Shown: positions 35,246-43,858 of the stretch, one piece after another
Layout of the letters: every line of letters starts with the position of its first letter
How positions within the stretch are numbered: the first letter of the stretch is position 1
Source: Sphingomonadales bacterium
GTDB lineage: Bacteria > Pseudomonadota > Alphaproteobacteria > Sphingomonadales > Sphingomonadaceae
Length of the DNA stretch: 64,000 nucleotides
Direction: 5' to 3'
Assembly (NCBI GenBank): GCA_027486415.1
Contig: JAIXPC010000013.1
Location: 1-64,000 of the forward strand
The notes under the pieces: generated by a model
Seen by the model: the letters and a program-made list of their open reading frames with translations, nothing else
What the model was told of the DNA's origin: nothing
Databases searched by the model: none
Program-made: the position numbers and the translations under genes

Positions 35246-36346
35246 ATGCTCAGCCGCGCCGATGATTATCCAATTCACCAGACACCGGAGCCGATCGCGG
35301 TGTCGGGTACGGATCGCAATTTCTACGATCGCTATTTCTTCTCCGCGCAAAGCCCGGATGGCAGCGCCGTGGTGGGGGTGGCGCTGGGCGTCTATCCGCA
35401 TCTGAACATCATCGATTGTGCGGTGTCGGTGCTCCATGCCGGGCAGCAGCACAGCCTGTTCGCCAGCTGCGTGCTGCATGGCGAGCGCATGGATCTGCGC
35501 GTTGGCCCGGTGACACTGGACGTGCTGGAACCACTGCACCGGCTGCGCCTTGCCATCGCGCCGAACGAGACGGGCATTCAGGGCGATCTGGTCTTCACCG
35601 GCCGCGCCGCACCCATATTGGAGCCGCGCTTCACCCGCCGCATCGGCACGCGCACCTTGATGGACGTGACGCGCATGACCCAGGGCGGCGAATGGGCCGG
35701 CAGCGTGACGGCGGCCGGGGTGACCCACGAGCTGGCCGGCTGGCGCGGCACCCGCGACCGCAGCTGGGGCGTGCGGCCGATTGGTGCCCCCGACGCGCAG
35801 AGCCCGCAGCCGGCGGTGCCGCCGCAATTCTTCTGGCTGTGGACGCCGACCGCCTTTGATGACTGGCACCTGTTCTTCCACACCAACGACGACGAACATG
35901 GCCGCCCGTGGAACCGCGCCGGGGTGCTGGTTCGAGTGAAGGACGGCGCGCATTTCCCGCTGGACGATGCGCGCATGGGCCAAGCCTTCCGCCCCGGCAG
36001 CCGCCACGCCGCCGCTGCCCGGCTGGAAGCGCGCCTGCCCGACGGCCGCCCGGTGACGGTGGATTTCCGGATGGGCGATGATTTCCTGATGCGGGGGATT
36101 GGTTATGGCCACCCGACGCGCGGGCACGGGATGTTCCAGGGGGAGGACAGCCTGGCGCACGAGGTGATCGACGCCGGCGGCTTCGATCGCGCCAATCCGG
36201 CCAATGTTCACATCCAGGGCCTGTCCACCGCGCAGATGGTGATCGGCAGCGCGGCGCCGGTGACGGGGCGGGGGCTGTTCGAGCAGTTGGCCATTGGGCC
36301 GCACGCACCGTCGGGCTTCACGGGGTTGTTCGACCTTGCCGGCTGA
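35246..36346 (+). CDS. Hypothetical protein, possible lipocalin/CrtC-like fold
   Basis: A 366-residue protein with no signal peptide or membrane helix. It is rich in beta-strand patterns and contains WRGTRDRSWGVRPIG, a motif seen in families related to carotenoid hydratase and AttH-like lipocalins, then FFWLWTPTAFDDWHLFFHTND and GIGYGHPTRGHGMFQGED. By analogy it would bind or act on a hydrophobic molecule in a barrel, but the assignment is weak. It is divergent from the YeeZ-like gene and overlaps the phosphotransferase gene downstream. Confidence 0.6.
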   Translation: MLSRADDYPIHQTPEPIAVSGTDRNFYDRYFFSAQSPDGSAVVGVALGVYPHLNIIDCAVSVLHAGQQHSLFASCVLHGERMDLRVGPVTLDVLEPLHRLRLAIAPNETGIQGDLVFTGRAAPILEPRFTRRIGTRTLMDVTRMTQGGEWAGSVTAAGVTHELAGWRGTRDRSWGVRPIGAPDAQSPQPAVPPQFFWLWTPTAFDDWHLFFHTNDDEHGRPWNRAGVLVRVKDGAHFPLDDARMGQAFRPGSRHAAAARLEARLPDGRPVTVDFRMGDDFLMRGIGYGHPTRGHGMFQGEDSLAHEVIDAGGFDRANPANVHIQGLSTAQMVIGSAAPVTGRGLFEQLAIGPHAPSGFTGLFDLAG

Positions 36347-37322
36347 GCATCTCTCCCGCTTCCTGTCTGCCCGCTGGGGCGAGCCGGTGACGATCAGCGG
36401 CCTGAAGCGCTTTCATGGTGGTTCGGCCCGGCAGACCTATCGCTTTGATGCCACGTCGCCATCGGGCCGGCACGAGGCGCTGGTGCTGCGCCGCGACCCG
36501 CCGTCCAGCCTGATCGAGACCGACCGCCTGGCCGAATATCGCGCCATCGAATGCTTTGCCGGCAGCGACGTGCCGGTGCCGGAACCCGTGTTCTGCGACA
36601 CGGGGGCAGACAGTTTCGGATCCCCCGGTTTCCTGATGCGCGAGGTGGCGGGCGGGATGGCGGCGGGCCTGCTCGAACCCGAACCCTATGGCGATCATGC
36701 CGCCAGCATCGGCCAGCAATTCTTCACGGCGCTGGGCCGCATCCACGCCGCCGATCCGGCCCGCGCCGGGCTGCCGGCGATGGACCCTGCCGATGCCGCG
36801 TCCGCGCGGCTGGCCCACTGGGAAGCGGCCTTTCGTGCCGACGCCTTCCGGCCGGAGCCGCTGGTCGAGCTGGCATTCGCCTGGCTGAAGGCCAATATGC
36901 CGCCGCCGCCCGCCCGCATCAGCATCGTCCACGGCGATTATCGGTCGGGCAATTTCCTCCACGACGGTGCCGGCCGGCTGCTCGCCGTGCTGGACTGGGA
37001 AATGGTCCATCCCGGCGACGCGCACGAGGATCTCGCCTGGGCCTGCGATCCCTTGTGGTCCAATTTCTCAGGCAAGGCCGCGGCCTGCCTGCCATTGGCC
37101 GACGCCGTCGCGCTGTGGCAGGCAGCGTCGGGTCTGACGCTGAACCCCGTCAGCTGGCGCTGGTGGCGGCTGTTCGCGCAGGTGCAGGGGCTGGTGATCT
37201 GGATCAGCGCCGCGCGCGAGGTGATCGACGGCCGCAGCCATGACCCGGTGCTGATGTTCGCCGGCACCATTCCCTATCGCTTCCACAGCCTGACACTGGC
37301 GCAAGCCCTGGAGGCGTTATGA
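36336..37322 (+). CDS. Phosphotransferase family protein (APH/ACAD10-like kinase fold)
   Basis: About 328 residues of the aminoglycoside-phosphotransferase/choline-kinase fold. LKRFHGGSARQTYRF is the glycine-rich loop, EALVLRRDPP is the ATP-anchoring strand, VHGDYRSGNFLHD is the catalytic loop with Asp, and LAVLDWEMVHPGDAHEDLAW is the metal-binding Asp motif. Bacterial relatives often sit with fatty-acid or acyl-CoA genes. The start is uncertain: TTG 36336 lies within the end of the previous gene, and no ATG precedes the conserved region. It is coupled to the next gene by ATGA. Confidence 0.85.
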   Translation: MPAEHLSRFLSARWGEPVTISGLKRFHGGSARQTYRFDATSPSGRHEALVLRRDPPSSLIETDRLAEYRAIECFAGSDVPVPEPVFCDTGADSFGSPGFLMREVAGGMAAGLLEPEPYGDHAASIGQQFFTALGRIHAADPARAGLPAMDPADAASARLAHWEAAFRADAFRPEPLVELAFAWLKANMPPPPARISIVHGDYRSGNFLHDGAGRLLAVLDWEMVHPGDAHEDLAWACDPLWSNFSGKAAACLPLADAVALWQAASGLTLNPVSWRWWRLFAQVQGLVIWISAAREVIDGRSHDPVLMFAGTIPYRFHSLTLAQALEAL

Positions 37323-37690
37323 GCCTGCCGCTCCCCGCTCTCCTTGGCGCGCTCGCCGCCGCGCAGGCGAACGAGGTTGCGCCCGCCCTGCAGATGCTGG
37401 GTCAGCCGGGCGCCCCTGACACCAATTATGCCGGCGGCACGGCGGCAACATCGGCGCTGATCCTGATGATCGCCGCAGCCGAAGCCGCCGCCCAGCCGGC
37501 GCGCGAACAGGCCTGTGCCGATGCGGCCCGCCCGCTGATCGGGGATGCCGCCGAAGGGCGCGACAATCGCGCCGCGGCCTTGGGCAAACTGGGCGGCAAG
37601 GCGGCGCTGGCGCTGCTGCGCGCCGAGGCGCAGGCCGAATGGGCGGTGCTTGGCGGCCTGGCGCTGCCAGCGCCGGTGCCGGTCGAATAG
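37319..37690 (+). CDS. Small Ala-rich hypothetical protein
   Basis: A 123-residue, mostly helical, alanine-rich cytoplasmic protein (about one third Ala) with no recognised domain. It starts four bases inside the phosphotransferase gene (ATGA), so it is very probably made with it. Small helical partner proteins next to this kinase type are common in related bacteria, but I cannot name a family for this one. Confidence 0.6.
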   Translation: MSLPLPALLGALAAAQANEVAPALQMLGQPGAPDTNYAGGTAATSALILMIAAAEAAAQPAREQACADAARPLIGDAAEGRDNRAAALGKLGGKAALALLRAEAQAEWAVLGGLALPAPVPVE

Positions 37691-37738
37691 GGGACGAATC
37701 GGCTTTTATTGCCGCGGCCTTTCGCGCACGATGGCGCC

Positions 37739-40318
37739 ATGCTTGATGCCCGCTCTGCCCCGCCGCTCACCGAAGTGCGGCTGACCGATTACCGTGAGCC
37801 CGACTGGTTCGTGCCCGAGGTGGAGCTGGATTTCCGCCTCGATCCCGTCCGCACCATGGTCAAGGCCCGGCTTCATGTCGTTCGCAACGGCGCGCATGAC
37901 CGCCCGTTGGTGCTCGACGGGGTGGATCTGGAAACCACGCAGACGCGGATCAACGGTGTCCCGGTGCCGATCTATGCCAATGGCGACCAGTTGACCCTGC
38001 CCATCACCGGCGACAGCGCCATCATCGAAACCGATGTGGTCATCCTGCCGTCGCGCAACACGCGGCTGATGGGCCTTTATGCCAGCGAAGGCCGGCTGGT
38101 CACCCAGTGCGAGGCGGAAGGATTCCGTTCGATCACCTGGTTCCCGGATCGGCCCGACGTGCTGTCGCGCTATCGCGTGCGGCTGGAGGCGGACAAGGCG
38201 CTGTTCCCGGTGCTGCTGTCGAACGGCGATCGGGGGCAGGCGCGCGATCTTGGCAATGGCCGGCACGAGATCGTGTGGACCGATCCCTGGCCCAAGCCTT
38301 GTTATCTGTTCGCGCTGGTTGCTGGTGACCTGAAAGCGCTGGAGGATGAATTCACCACCATGAGCGGCCGGCGGGTGCGCCTCGCCATCTGGACCGCGGC
38401 TGCCGATGTGCCGCGCTGTGCCCACGCCATGGCGGCGCTGAAGGCCAGCATGGCCTGGGACGAGCGCGTCTATGGCCGCGAATATGATCTGGATGAGTTC
38501 AACATCGTCGCCGTGGCCGATTTCAACGCCGGCGCGATGGAGAACAAGGGCCTCAACATCTTCAATTCCAAGTATATCCTGGCTGACACCGACACCGCGA
38601 CCGACATGGATTTCGATGCGGTGGCTGGCGTTGTCGCCCACGAATATTTCCACAACTGGACGGGCAATCGCGTCACCTGCCGCGACTGGTTCCAGCTGAG
38701 CCTGAAGGAAGGGCTGACCGTCTATCGCGACCAGCAGTTCAGCGCCGACCAGGGCAGCTCCGCGGTCAAGCGCATCGACGATGTGCGCGGGCTTCGCGCC
38801 GTGCAGTTCCCCGAAGATGCCGGCCCGCTGGCCCACCCGATCCGGCCCGATCATTATGCCGAGATCGCCAATTTCTACACTGCGACCGTCTACAACAAGG
38901 GCGCTGAGGTGATCCGCATGCTGGCGACCCTGCTGGGTGAAACCGGCTTCCGGCGTGGCACCGATCTGTATTTCGATCGCCACGATGGCCAGGCTGTCAC
39001 CTGCGAGCACTGGGTAAAGGCAATGGAGGACGCCAATGGCGTTGAACTCGGCCAGTTCCGGCGCTGGTACGAGCAGGCCGGCACGCCGACCATTGCGGTG
39101 GATGTGCGCCAGACGGGCCGCCGCGTCGAGGTGACACTGCGCCAGTCCGTGCCGCCAACGCCCGGCCAGCCGCACAAGATGATGATGCACATGCCGTTCC
39201 GCCTCGCGCTGATCGGCACGGCAAGCGGCGCGCGCGTCGGCGACGAACTGGTGGTGCAATTGCGCGATGCCGTCACCCACCTGACCTTTGATGACGTGGC
39301 GGAACCGGTGTTGCCCAGCCTCAATCGGGGTTTTTCGGCCCCGGTGATCGTGCAGGCACCAATGCCCCGCGCCGATCTGGCCTTCCTGGCCGCCCATGAT
39401 GACGATCCGTTTGCACGCTGGGAAGCATTCCAGCAGCTCGCCCTGTCGGTGCTGTCGACGGACGATGATCCTGCCGAACTGGTTGCAGCCGTGCGCGGCA
39501 CCCTGGCCGATCCGGCGCTGGATGCGGCCTTCAAGGGGGAGGCGGTGCTGCTGCCGACCGAAAGCTTCATCGGTGATGCGGCGGCCGTGGTGGACGTGGA
39601 GGCGATCCACCGTCGCCGCGATACCGCCCGCACCGCGATTGCCGTGGAACTGGAACGCGAATGGCACGCCGCCTATCACGAACAGCTGACGACGCTGGCC
39701 GCTGATCCGGCGGCGCTGACCCCGGCGGCCAAGGGTGCGCGCCGGCTGGCCAATGTAGCGCTGGGCTACATGGTGACGGCCGGATCGGATGCCGCGTTCG
39801 AGGCCGCGCGCCGCCAGTATGACACGGCCGCGACCATGACCGACCGCATGGGCGCGATGACGGCGCTGTTGGGCAGCCCGTCCCCGCATCGCGAGGCGGT
39901 GCTTTCCGATTTTCACGCCCGCTTTGCCGGCAACCACGACGTGATCGACAAATGGTTCACCGCGCAGGCGCTGGCCAATCGGCCCGACGTGCTGGAAACG
40001 GTGCGCAGCCTGACCACGCACCCCGATTTCAATCCGGCCAACCCCAACCGGCTTCGCAGCCTGATCGGGGCCTTTGCCGCCAACCAGCGCTGGTTCCACG
40101 CTGCCGATGGCGCCGGCTATCGCCTGCTGGCCGACCAGCTGATCGCGGTTGATCGGATCAATCCGCAAAGCGCGGCGCGGCTGGCGGTGCCGCTGGGGCG
40201 CTGGCGGCGCTTTGATGCCGGCCGATCCGTGCTGATGCGGGCCGAGCTGGAACGCATCGCCGCCACGGCCGGAATGTCGCGCGACGTGCTCGACATGGTC
40301 TCGCGGGCGCTGGCGTGA
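37739..40318 (+). CDS. pepN: Aminopeptidase N (M1 family metallopeptidase)
   Basis: An 859-residue zinc aminopeptidase of normal E. coli PepN length. The substrate-recognition GAMENKG is at residues 265-271, the zinc site HEYFHNW at 301-307 with the downstream Glu in LKEGLTVYRDQQF, and the C-terminal helical domain follows. ATG 37739 is chosen because upstream residues are not conserved. It removes N-terminal amino acids from peptides in the cytoplasm. Its stop overlaps the GTG of the next gene, so it heads a five-gene coupled operon. Confidence 0.95.
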   Translation: MLDARSAPPLTEVRLTDYREPDWFVPEVELDFRLDPVRTMVKARLHVVRNGAHDRPLVLDGVDLETTQTRINGVPVPIYANGDQLTLPITGDSAIIETDVVILPSRNTRLMGLYASEGRLVTQCEAEGFRSITWFPDRPDVLSRYRVRLEADKALFPVLLSNGDRGQARDLGNGRHEIVWTDPWPKPCYLFALVAGDLKALEDEFTTMSGRRVRLAIWTAAADVPRCAHAMAALKASMAWDERVYGREYDLDEFNIVAVADFNAGAMENKGLNIFNSKYILADTDTATDMDFDAVAGVVAHEYFHNWTGNRVTCRDWFQLSLKEGLTVYRDQQFSADQGSSAVKRIDDVRGLRAVQFPEDAGPLAHPIRPDHYAEIANFYTATVYNKGAEVIRMLATLLGETGFRRGTDLYFDRHDGQAVTCEHWVKAMEDANGVELGQFRRWYEQAGTPTIAVDVRQTGRRVEVTLRQSVPPTPGQPHKMMMHMPFRLALIGTASGARVGDELVVQLRDAVTHLTFDDVAEPVLPSLNRGFSAPVIVQAPMPRADLAFLAAHDDDPFARWEAFQQLALSVLSTDDDPAELVAAVRGTLADPALDAAFKGEAVLLPTESFIGDAAAVVDVEAIHRRRDTARTAIAVELEREWHAAYHEQLTTLAADPAALTPAAKGARRLANVALGYMVTAGSDAAFEAARRQYDTAATMTDRMGAMTALLGSPSPHREAVLSDFHARFAGNHDVIDKWFTAQALANRPDVLETVRSLTTHPDFNPANPNRLRSLIGAFAANQRWFHAADGAGYRLLADQLIAVDRINPQSAARLAVPLGRWRRFDAGRSVLMRAELERIAATAGMSRDVLDMVSRALA

Positions 40319-41268
40319 CGGCGACCGATCGCACGCTGCCCCTTTTCCATCACGCTGATTACGCGCCGCCGCTGCCGCCGGGGCACCGGTTCCCGATGTC
40401 GAAATATGCGCTGCTGCTGCCCGAACTGGCCGCGGCGGGCCAGCAGGTCGCGCTCCACGCGCCCGACCTGATGCCGGTGGAATGGCTGCACGCCGTCCAT
40501 GATCCCGCCTATGTCGATGCCGTCATCGCCGCCGCCGTGCCGCCGGCGGTTGAGCGGCGCATCGGTTTTCCGGTCACGCCGGCGGTGGCGCGGCGCACGC
40601 GGCTGGTGGCGGGGGGCACCCACGGCGCGGCGCTGCATGCCCTGGCTTACGGCTGGGCCGCCAACGGTGCGGGCGGCAGCCATCATGCCGGGCCGGATGG
40701 CGGTGCGGGCTATTGCGTCACCAACGATCTGGCGATCGCCGCCAACCGGCTGGTGACGGAAGGACAGGCGCGCTGCATCCTGATCGTCGATTGCGACGTG
40801 CACCAGGGGGACGGCACGGCGCGCATCATGGCCGGGCGGGCCGACATCATCACGCTGTCGATCCATGCCGACAAGAATTTCCCAACCCGCAAGGCGCAAT
40901 CGCACCATGATATCGCACTGCCCGATGGCACTGGCGATGCCGATTATCTCGCTGCGCTGGAACCGGCACTTGCCGCCTTGCTGGCCCGCCACCGCCCGCA
41001 ACTGGTGCTGCACCAGGCCGGGGTTGATCCGCACCGGGATGACCGGCTGGGCCGGCTGGCGCTCAGCGATGCCGGACTGGCCGCGCGCGAAGCGCTGGTG
41101 GCGCGTGCCGTGCAGCGGGCCGGGGCGGCGCTGGCGGTGACGCTGGGGGGCGGCTACGGCGATGATCCTGCCGTCATCGCCCGTCGCCATGCCGCCGCGA
41201 TCCGTGCCAGCTGGCAGGCGTGGTGCGCGGGGGAAGATGCCATTGCCGCCCGTAACAGGGGCGAATGA
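40315..41268 (+). CDS. Histone deacetylase family zinc amidohydrolase
   Basis: A 317-residue class I/II deacetylase-fold enzyme. The paired His are in GGSHHAGPDGGAGYC, the zinc-binding Asp and His in IVDCDVHQGDGTA, the third ligand Asp in LHQAGVDPHRDDRLG, and the Gly loop in TLGGGYGDD, so it should be active. Bacterial members deacetylate polyamines, acetoin-pathway proteins or other acyl amides; the substrate here is unknown. GTG start at 40315 overlaps pepN (GTGA), and its stop overlaps the sigma factor start (ATGA). Confidence 0.9.
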   Translation: MTATDRTLPLFHHADYAPPLPPGHRFPMSKYALLLPELAAAGQQVALHAPDLMPVEWLHAVHDPAYVDAVIAAAVPPAVERRIGFPVTPAVARRTRLVAGGTHGAALHALAYGWAANGAGGSHHAGPDGGAGYCVTNDLAIAANRLVTEGQARCILIVDCDVHQGDGTARIMAGRADIITLSIHADKNFPTRKAQSHHDIALPDGTGDADYLAALEPALAALLARHRPQLVLHQAGVDPHRDDRLGRLALSDAGLAAREALVARAVQRAGAALAVTLGGGYGDDPAVIARRHAAAIRASWQAWCAGEDAIAARNRGE

Positions 41269-41846
41269 AGATGGATGCGCCCGCCACCGGAGCCAGCACC
41301 GCCGCCACTCTGGCGACGGCGCTGATGCTGCGCGTGCGCGACGGCGATGCGGTGGCCTTCACCCAATTGGTGCGGCTGCTGGAGCGGCCGGCGCTGGCGC
41401 TGGCCACCCGCACCTTGCTCGACCGCGCGGCTGCGGAGGATGTGTGCCAGCAGGCCTTTGCGCGGTTGTGGACCCATGCCGCCCGCTTTGATCCCGATCG
41501 CGGCAGTATCGAGGCCTGGTTCCGCCGCATCCTCGTCAACCTCTGCCTCGATCGCCGCCGCGCCATCCGGCCGGTGCAGCCGATCGACAGCGCCTTTGAT
41601 GTGGCCGATGCCCGCCCCGATCCCGAAGCGGCGGCCATCCGCGCCGATGCTCACGCCCGACTGGATGCGGCGATGGCCCGGCTCAATCCCCGCCAGCGGC
41701 TGGCGCTGGCGCTGTTTCACGGCGAGGGCCTGTCGATGGCCGAAATCGCCGCGCAGATGGAAACCACGGCCAAGGCTGTCGAGGGATTGCTGGGCCGCGC
41801 CCGTAATGAATTGAGAAGCCTGATGACTGAAAGCACCGCAACGTGA
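41265..41846 (+). CDS. ECF-type RNA polymerase sigma factor
   Basis: A 193-residue group IV sigma factor. Region 2 includes DRAAAEDVCQQAFARLWTHAARFDP and the DNA-melting helix FRRILVNLCLDRRR. Region 4 is LNPRQRLALALFHGEGLSMAEIAAQMETTAKAVEGLLGRARNELR, here cited in parts, ending in the -35 recognition helix. It is followed, in overlapping frames, by a probable membrane anti-sigma factor and a periplasmic protein, suggesting an envelope-stress or metal-stress signal. The start is ATG 41265 (or 41271). Confidence 0.9.
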   Translation: MKMDAPATGASTAATLATALMLRVRDGDAVAFTQLVRLLERPALALATRTLLDRAAAEDVCQQAFARLWTHAARFDPDRGSIEAWFRRILVNLCLDRRRAIRPVQPIDSAFDVADARPDPEAAAIRADAHARLDAAMARLNPRQRLALALFHGEGLSMAEIAAQMETTAKAVEGLLGRARNELRSLMTESTAT

Positions 41847-42304
41847 CCGCCGCCCTGTCCTCCGAAACCGCGCTGGAAATCATCGCCAGCCACGGCGCCG
41901 ATCCGGCCCGCTGGCCCGCCGATGTGCGCGTCACGCTGCTGGACATGGTGGATGATGCGGCGGTTGCCGCCGCCCTGGCCGACGCCCGCGCGCTGGATGC
42001 GTTGCTGGCTGACTGGGCTGATGCACCGGCTGAAGGGGCGATCGATGTTGCCGCCATCACGGCGCTGCCGCAGCAGGGGATGGCACCGCGCCGCGCTGCC
42101 GGCTGGCGTCCGGCGCTGCTGGCCGCCAGCCTGGCGCTGGTCGTGGCCGTGGGTGGCTGGCTGGGCCTATCGGGCTCGATGAATGTTGCCGGGGGCGCCC
42201 GGGTTGCCGCTGTCTCGCCGTCGGCCGAGCCAGCGGTGGGCGAGGCGGATGTCGCCTTTGCCTATGTCTTCACGCCGACCGCTGCCGAGGAAGATCTGAT
42301 ATGA
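41843..42304 (+). CDS. Probable anti-sigma factor, single-pass membrane protein
   Basis: A 153-residue protein. The N-terminal cytoplasmic part has ETALEIIASHGADPARWPADVR, a pattern seen in anti-sigma-like proteins paired with ECF factors. One membrane helix (WRPALLAASLALVVAVGGWLGL) is followed by a periplasmic tail ending TAAEEDLI. No zinc-binding HxxxCxxC motif is present. The assignment rests mainly on topology and on overlap with the sigma gene (GTGA) and the periplasmic protein gene (ATGA). Confidence 0.7.
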   Translation: MTAALSSETALEIIASHGADPARWPADVRVTLLDMVDDAAVAAALADARALDALLADWADAPAEGAIDVAAITALPQQGMAPRRAAGWRPALLAASLALVVAVGGWLGLSGSMNVAGGARVAAVSPSAEPAVGEADVAFAYVFTPTAAEEDLI

Positions 42305-42861
42305 GCCGCAAAATTCTGCTGGCGGCACTGATTGCCGCCCCGCTGCTTTCGGTGTCGGCGCGCGCCGAAGATGCGCCGCCGCCGCCCCCGCCGCCGGGCG
42401 CCCACGCCGGGCACGGCATGGGCGACATGGGTGGCATGAAGGTGGAAAAGGCGCTCGACATTCGCCGGGGCATGTTCCCGTCGATGAGCGAGGCCGGCCG
42501 CAAGACCATGCATGACGCGATGATGGCCAGCGGCAGCCGCCGCGATGTCCGCGAGAAGATGGCGGTCATCCGCGAAAAGATGCTGACCGCGCTGGAAGCC
42601 GAGCGGTTTGACGCCGCCGCCGTCAAGCGCGCGATGGACGAGGAACGCGCGCTGGCCGAAGCCACCCGCCAGCAGCGCCAGGCCGCCATGCTCGCCGCGT
42701 TCGGCAAGCTCAGCACCGAAGACCGCAAGGCCTTCGTTGCCGACAGCCGCGCCATGAAGCAGCGCATGCAGCAGCGCATGGCAGGCTGGCGCGATCGGCT
42801 GCGGGCGCGAATGCAGGCGCGCAGCCTCAGTGCTCCGCCGGCACCGCCGCAGGACAATTGA
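42301..42861 (+). CDS. Spy/CpxP-like periplasmic protein
   Basis: A 186-residue secreted protein. The signal peptide MSRKILLAALIAAPLLSVSARA is cut before EDAPPPPPPPG. A His/Met-rich segment (HAGHGMGDMGGM) that could bind metal follows, then long amphipathic helices rich in Met, Arg, Lys and Glu (REKMAVIREKMLTALEAERFD), resembling the LTxxQ/heavy-metal-sensor family. In related ECF systems such proteins act as chaperones or modulate the anti-sigma factor. It ends the operon and is followed by a strong terminator. Confidence 0.78.
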   Translation: MSRKILLAALIAAPLLSVSARAEDAPPPPPPPGAHAGHGMGDMGGMKVEKALDIRRGMFPSMSEAGRKTMHDAMMASGSRRDVREKMAVIREKMLTALEAERFDAAAVKRAMDEERALAEATRQQRQAAMLAAFGKLSTEDRKAFVADSRAMKQRMQQRMAGWRDRLRARMQARSLSAPPAPPQDN

Positions 42862-42885
42862 ACCCAGTCCCCCTTGGGTAACTCA

Positions 42886-42918
42886 GGCCCGCCAGCCCGT
42901 CTGGCGGGCCATTTTGTT
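42886..42918 (+). terminator. Rho-independent terminator of the pepN-ECF operon
   Basis: GGCCCGCCAG (42886-42895) and CTGGCGGGCC (42901-42910) form a perfect ten-base stem with a five-base loop, followed by ATTTTGTT. It begins 25 bases after the last gene of the operon. The loop and right arm are duplicated at 42925-42946. Confidence 0.85.
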
Positions 42919-42946
42919 CAGCCTCGCCAGCCCGTCTGGCGGGCCA
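42890..42946. repeat. 22-base direct duplication spanning the terminator and the end of the transaminase gene
   Basis: The 22 bases 42890-42911 recur exactly at 42925-42946, 35 bases apart. The first copy is most of the operon terminator. The second encodes the last residues (ARQTGWRG) of the minus-strand transaminase. Both copies can fold into a hairpin through CGCCAG and CTGGCG. Confidence 0.85.
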
Positions 42947-43781
42947 CCTCGTTCCACGTCAGTTCGGCCAGCCGTGCCGTGACCGGGCCGGGCTTGCCGC
43001 TGCCCACCCTGGCGCCATCGATCGTCACGATCGGCAGGATCGGCGCGGTGGTGGAGGTGAGGAAGGCCTCGTCTGCGGCAAGGGCTTCGGCCAGGGTGAA
43101 GGGCCGTTCCTCCACCACCATCTGCGCGCCCAGCGCCAGCCGGATCAGGCTGTCCCGCGCGATGCCGGGCAGGATGTGCGGGCCGGTGGGGTGGGTGATG
43201 ATGCGCCCGTTCGTGATGATCCAGGCGTTGGTGCTGCTGCCTTCGCGCACCGTGTCGCCATCCACCATCCACGCTTCGAATGCGCCGGCCTCGCGCGCCG
43301 CCTGCTTGGCGAGCACGTTGGCGAGCAGGCCCGTCGTCTTGATGTCCACCCGGCCCCAGCGATTGTCGGGCCGGGTGATGACGCCAACGCCACTGTTCAG
43401 CTGGCGAAGGCGCTGGGCGAAATCAAACCGGCGGACGGTCATCACCAGGTTGGCCGGGGCGGCGTTGGGGAAGGCATGATCGCGCTTGGCCGTGCCGCGG
43501 CTGACCTGGATGTAGATGATGCATTCGCTGTGGCCGTTGGCGGCGATCAGCCGGCGCGCCTGCAGACCCAGCGGGCCATCGGCGATACCAAGGCTGATGC
43601 CGAGTTCGGCGAGGTTGCGGCGCAGACGCACGACATGGGGCTGCCAATCGAGGATGCGCCCGTTCATCACCGCGCACACTTCATAGACCGCATCCCCGAA
43701 CTGGGTCCCGCGATCCTCGATATGCAGGCTGGCGGCCGACAGCGGCAGGATGCGCCCGTTGACATAGGCCAGTTGCGGCAT
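42918..43781 (-). CDS. D-amino-acid transaminase-like PLP enzyme (class IV)
   Basis: A 287-residue fold-type IV aminotransferase. Lys148 in RVDIKTTGLLANVLAKQAA is the PLP lysine, EGSSTNAWII is the class IV motif, and RGTQFGDAVYEV is the N-terminal substrate region. The residue patterns fit D-alanine transaminase, which supplies D-amino acids for the cell wall, better than branched-chain enzymes, though specificity is not certain. ATG 43781 follows GGGGAG. Its 3' end carries the duplicated terminator sequence. Confidence 0.87.
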   Translation of the reverse strand: MPQLAYVNGRILPLSAASLHIEDRGTQFGDAVYEVCAVMNGRILDWQPHVVRLRRNLAELGISLGIADGPLGLQARRLIAANGHSECIIYIQVSRGTAKRDHAFPNAAPANLVMTVRRFDFAQRLRQLNSGVGVITRPDNRWGRVDIKTTGLLANVLAKQAAREAGAFEAWMVDGDTVREGSSTNAWIITNGRIITHPTGPHILPGIARDSLIRLALGAQMVVEERPFTLAEALAADEAFLTSTTAPILPIVTIDGARVGSGKPGPVTARLAELTWNEVARQTGWRG

Positions 43782-43858
43782 GGTGTTGCGCTCCCCGTGA
43801 CACGTGCAGGTGATGCGTCTAGCGGCTGCCGCTCCCGATTGTCGAGAGGCCCGCCTGC

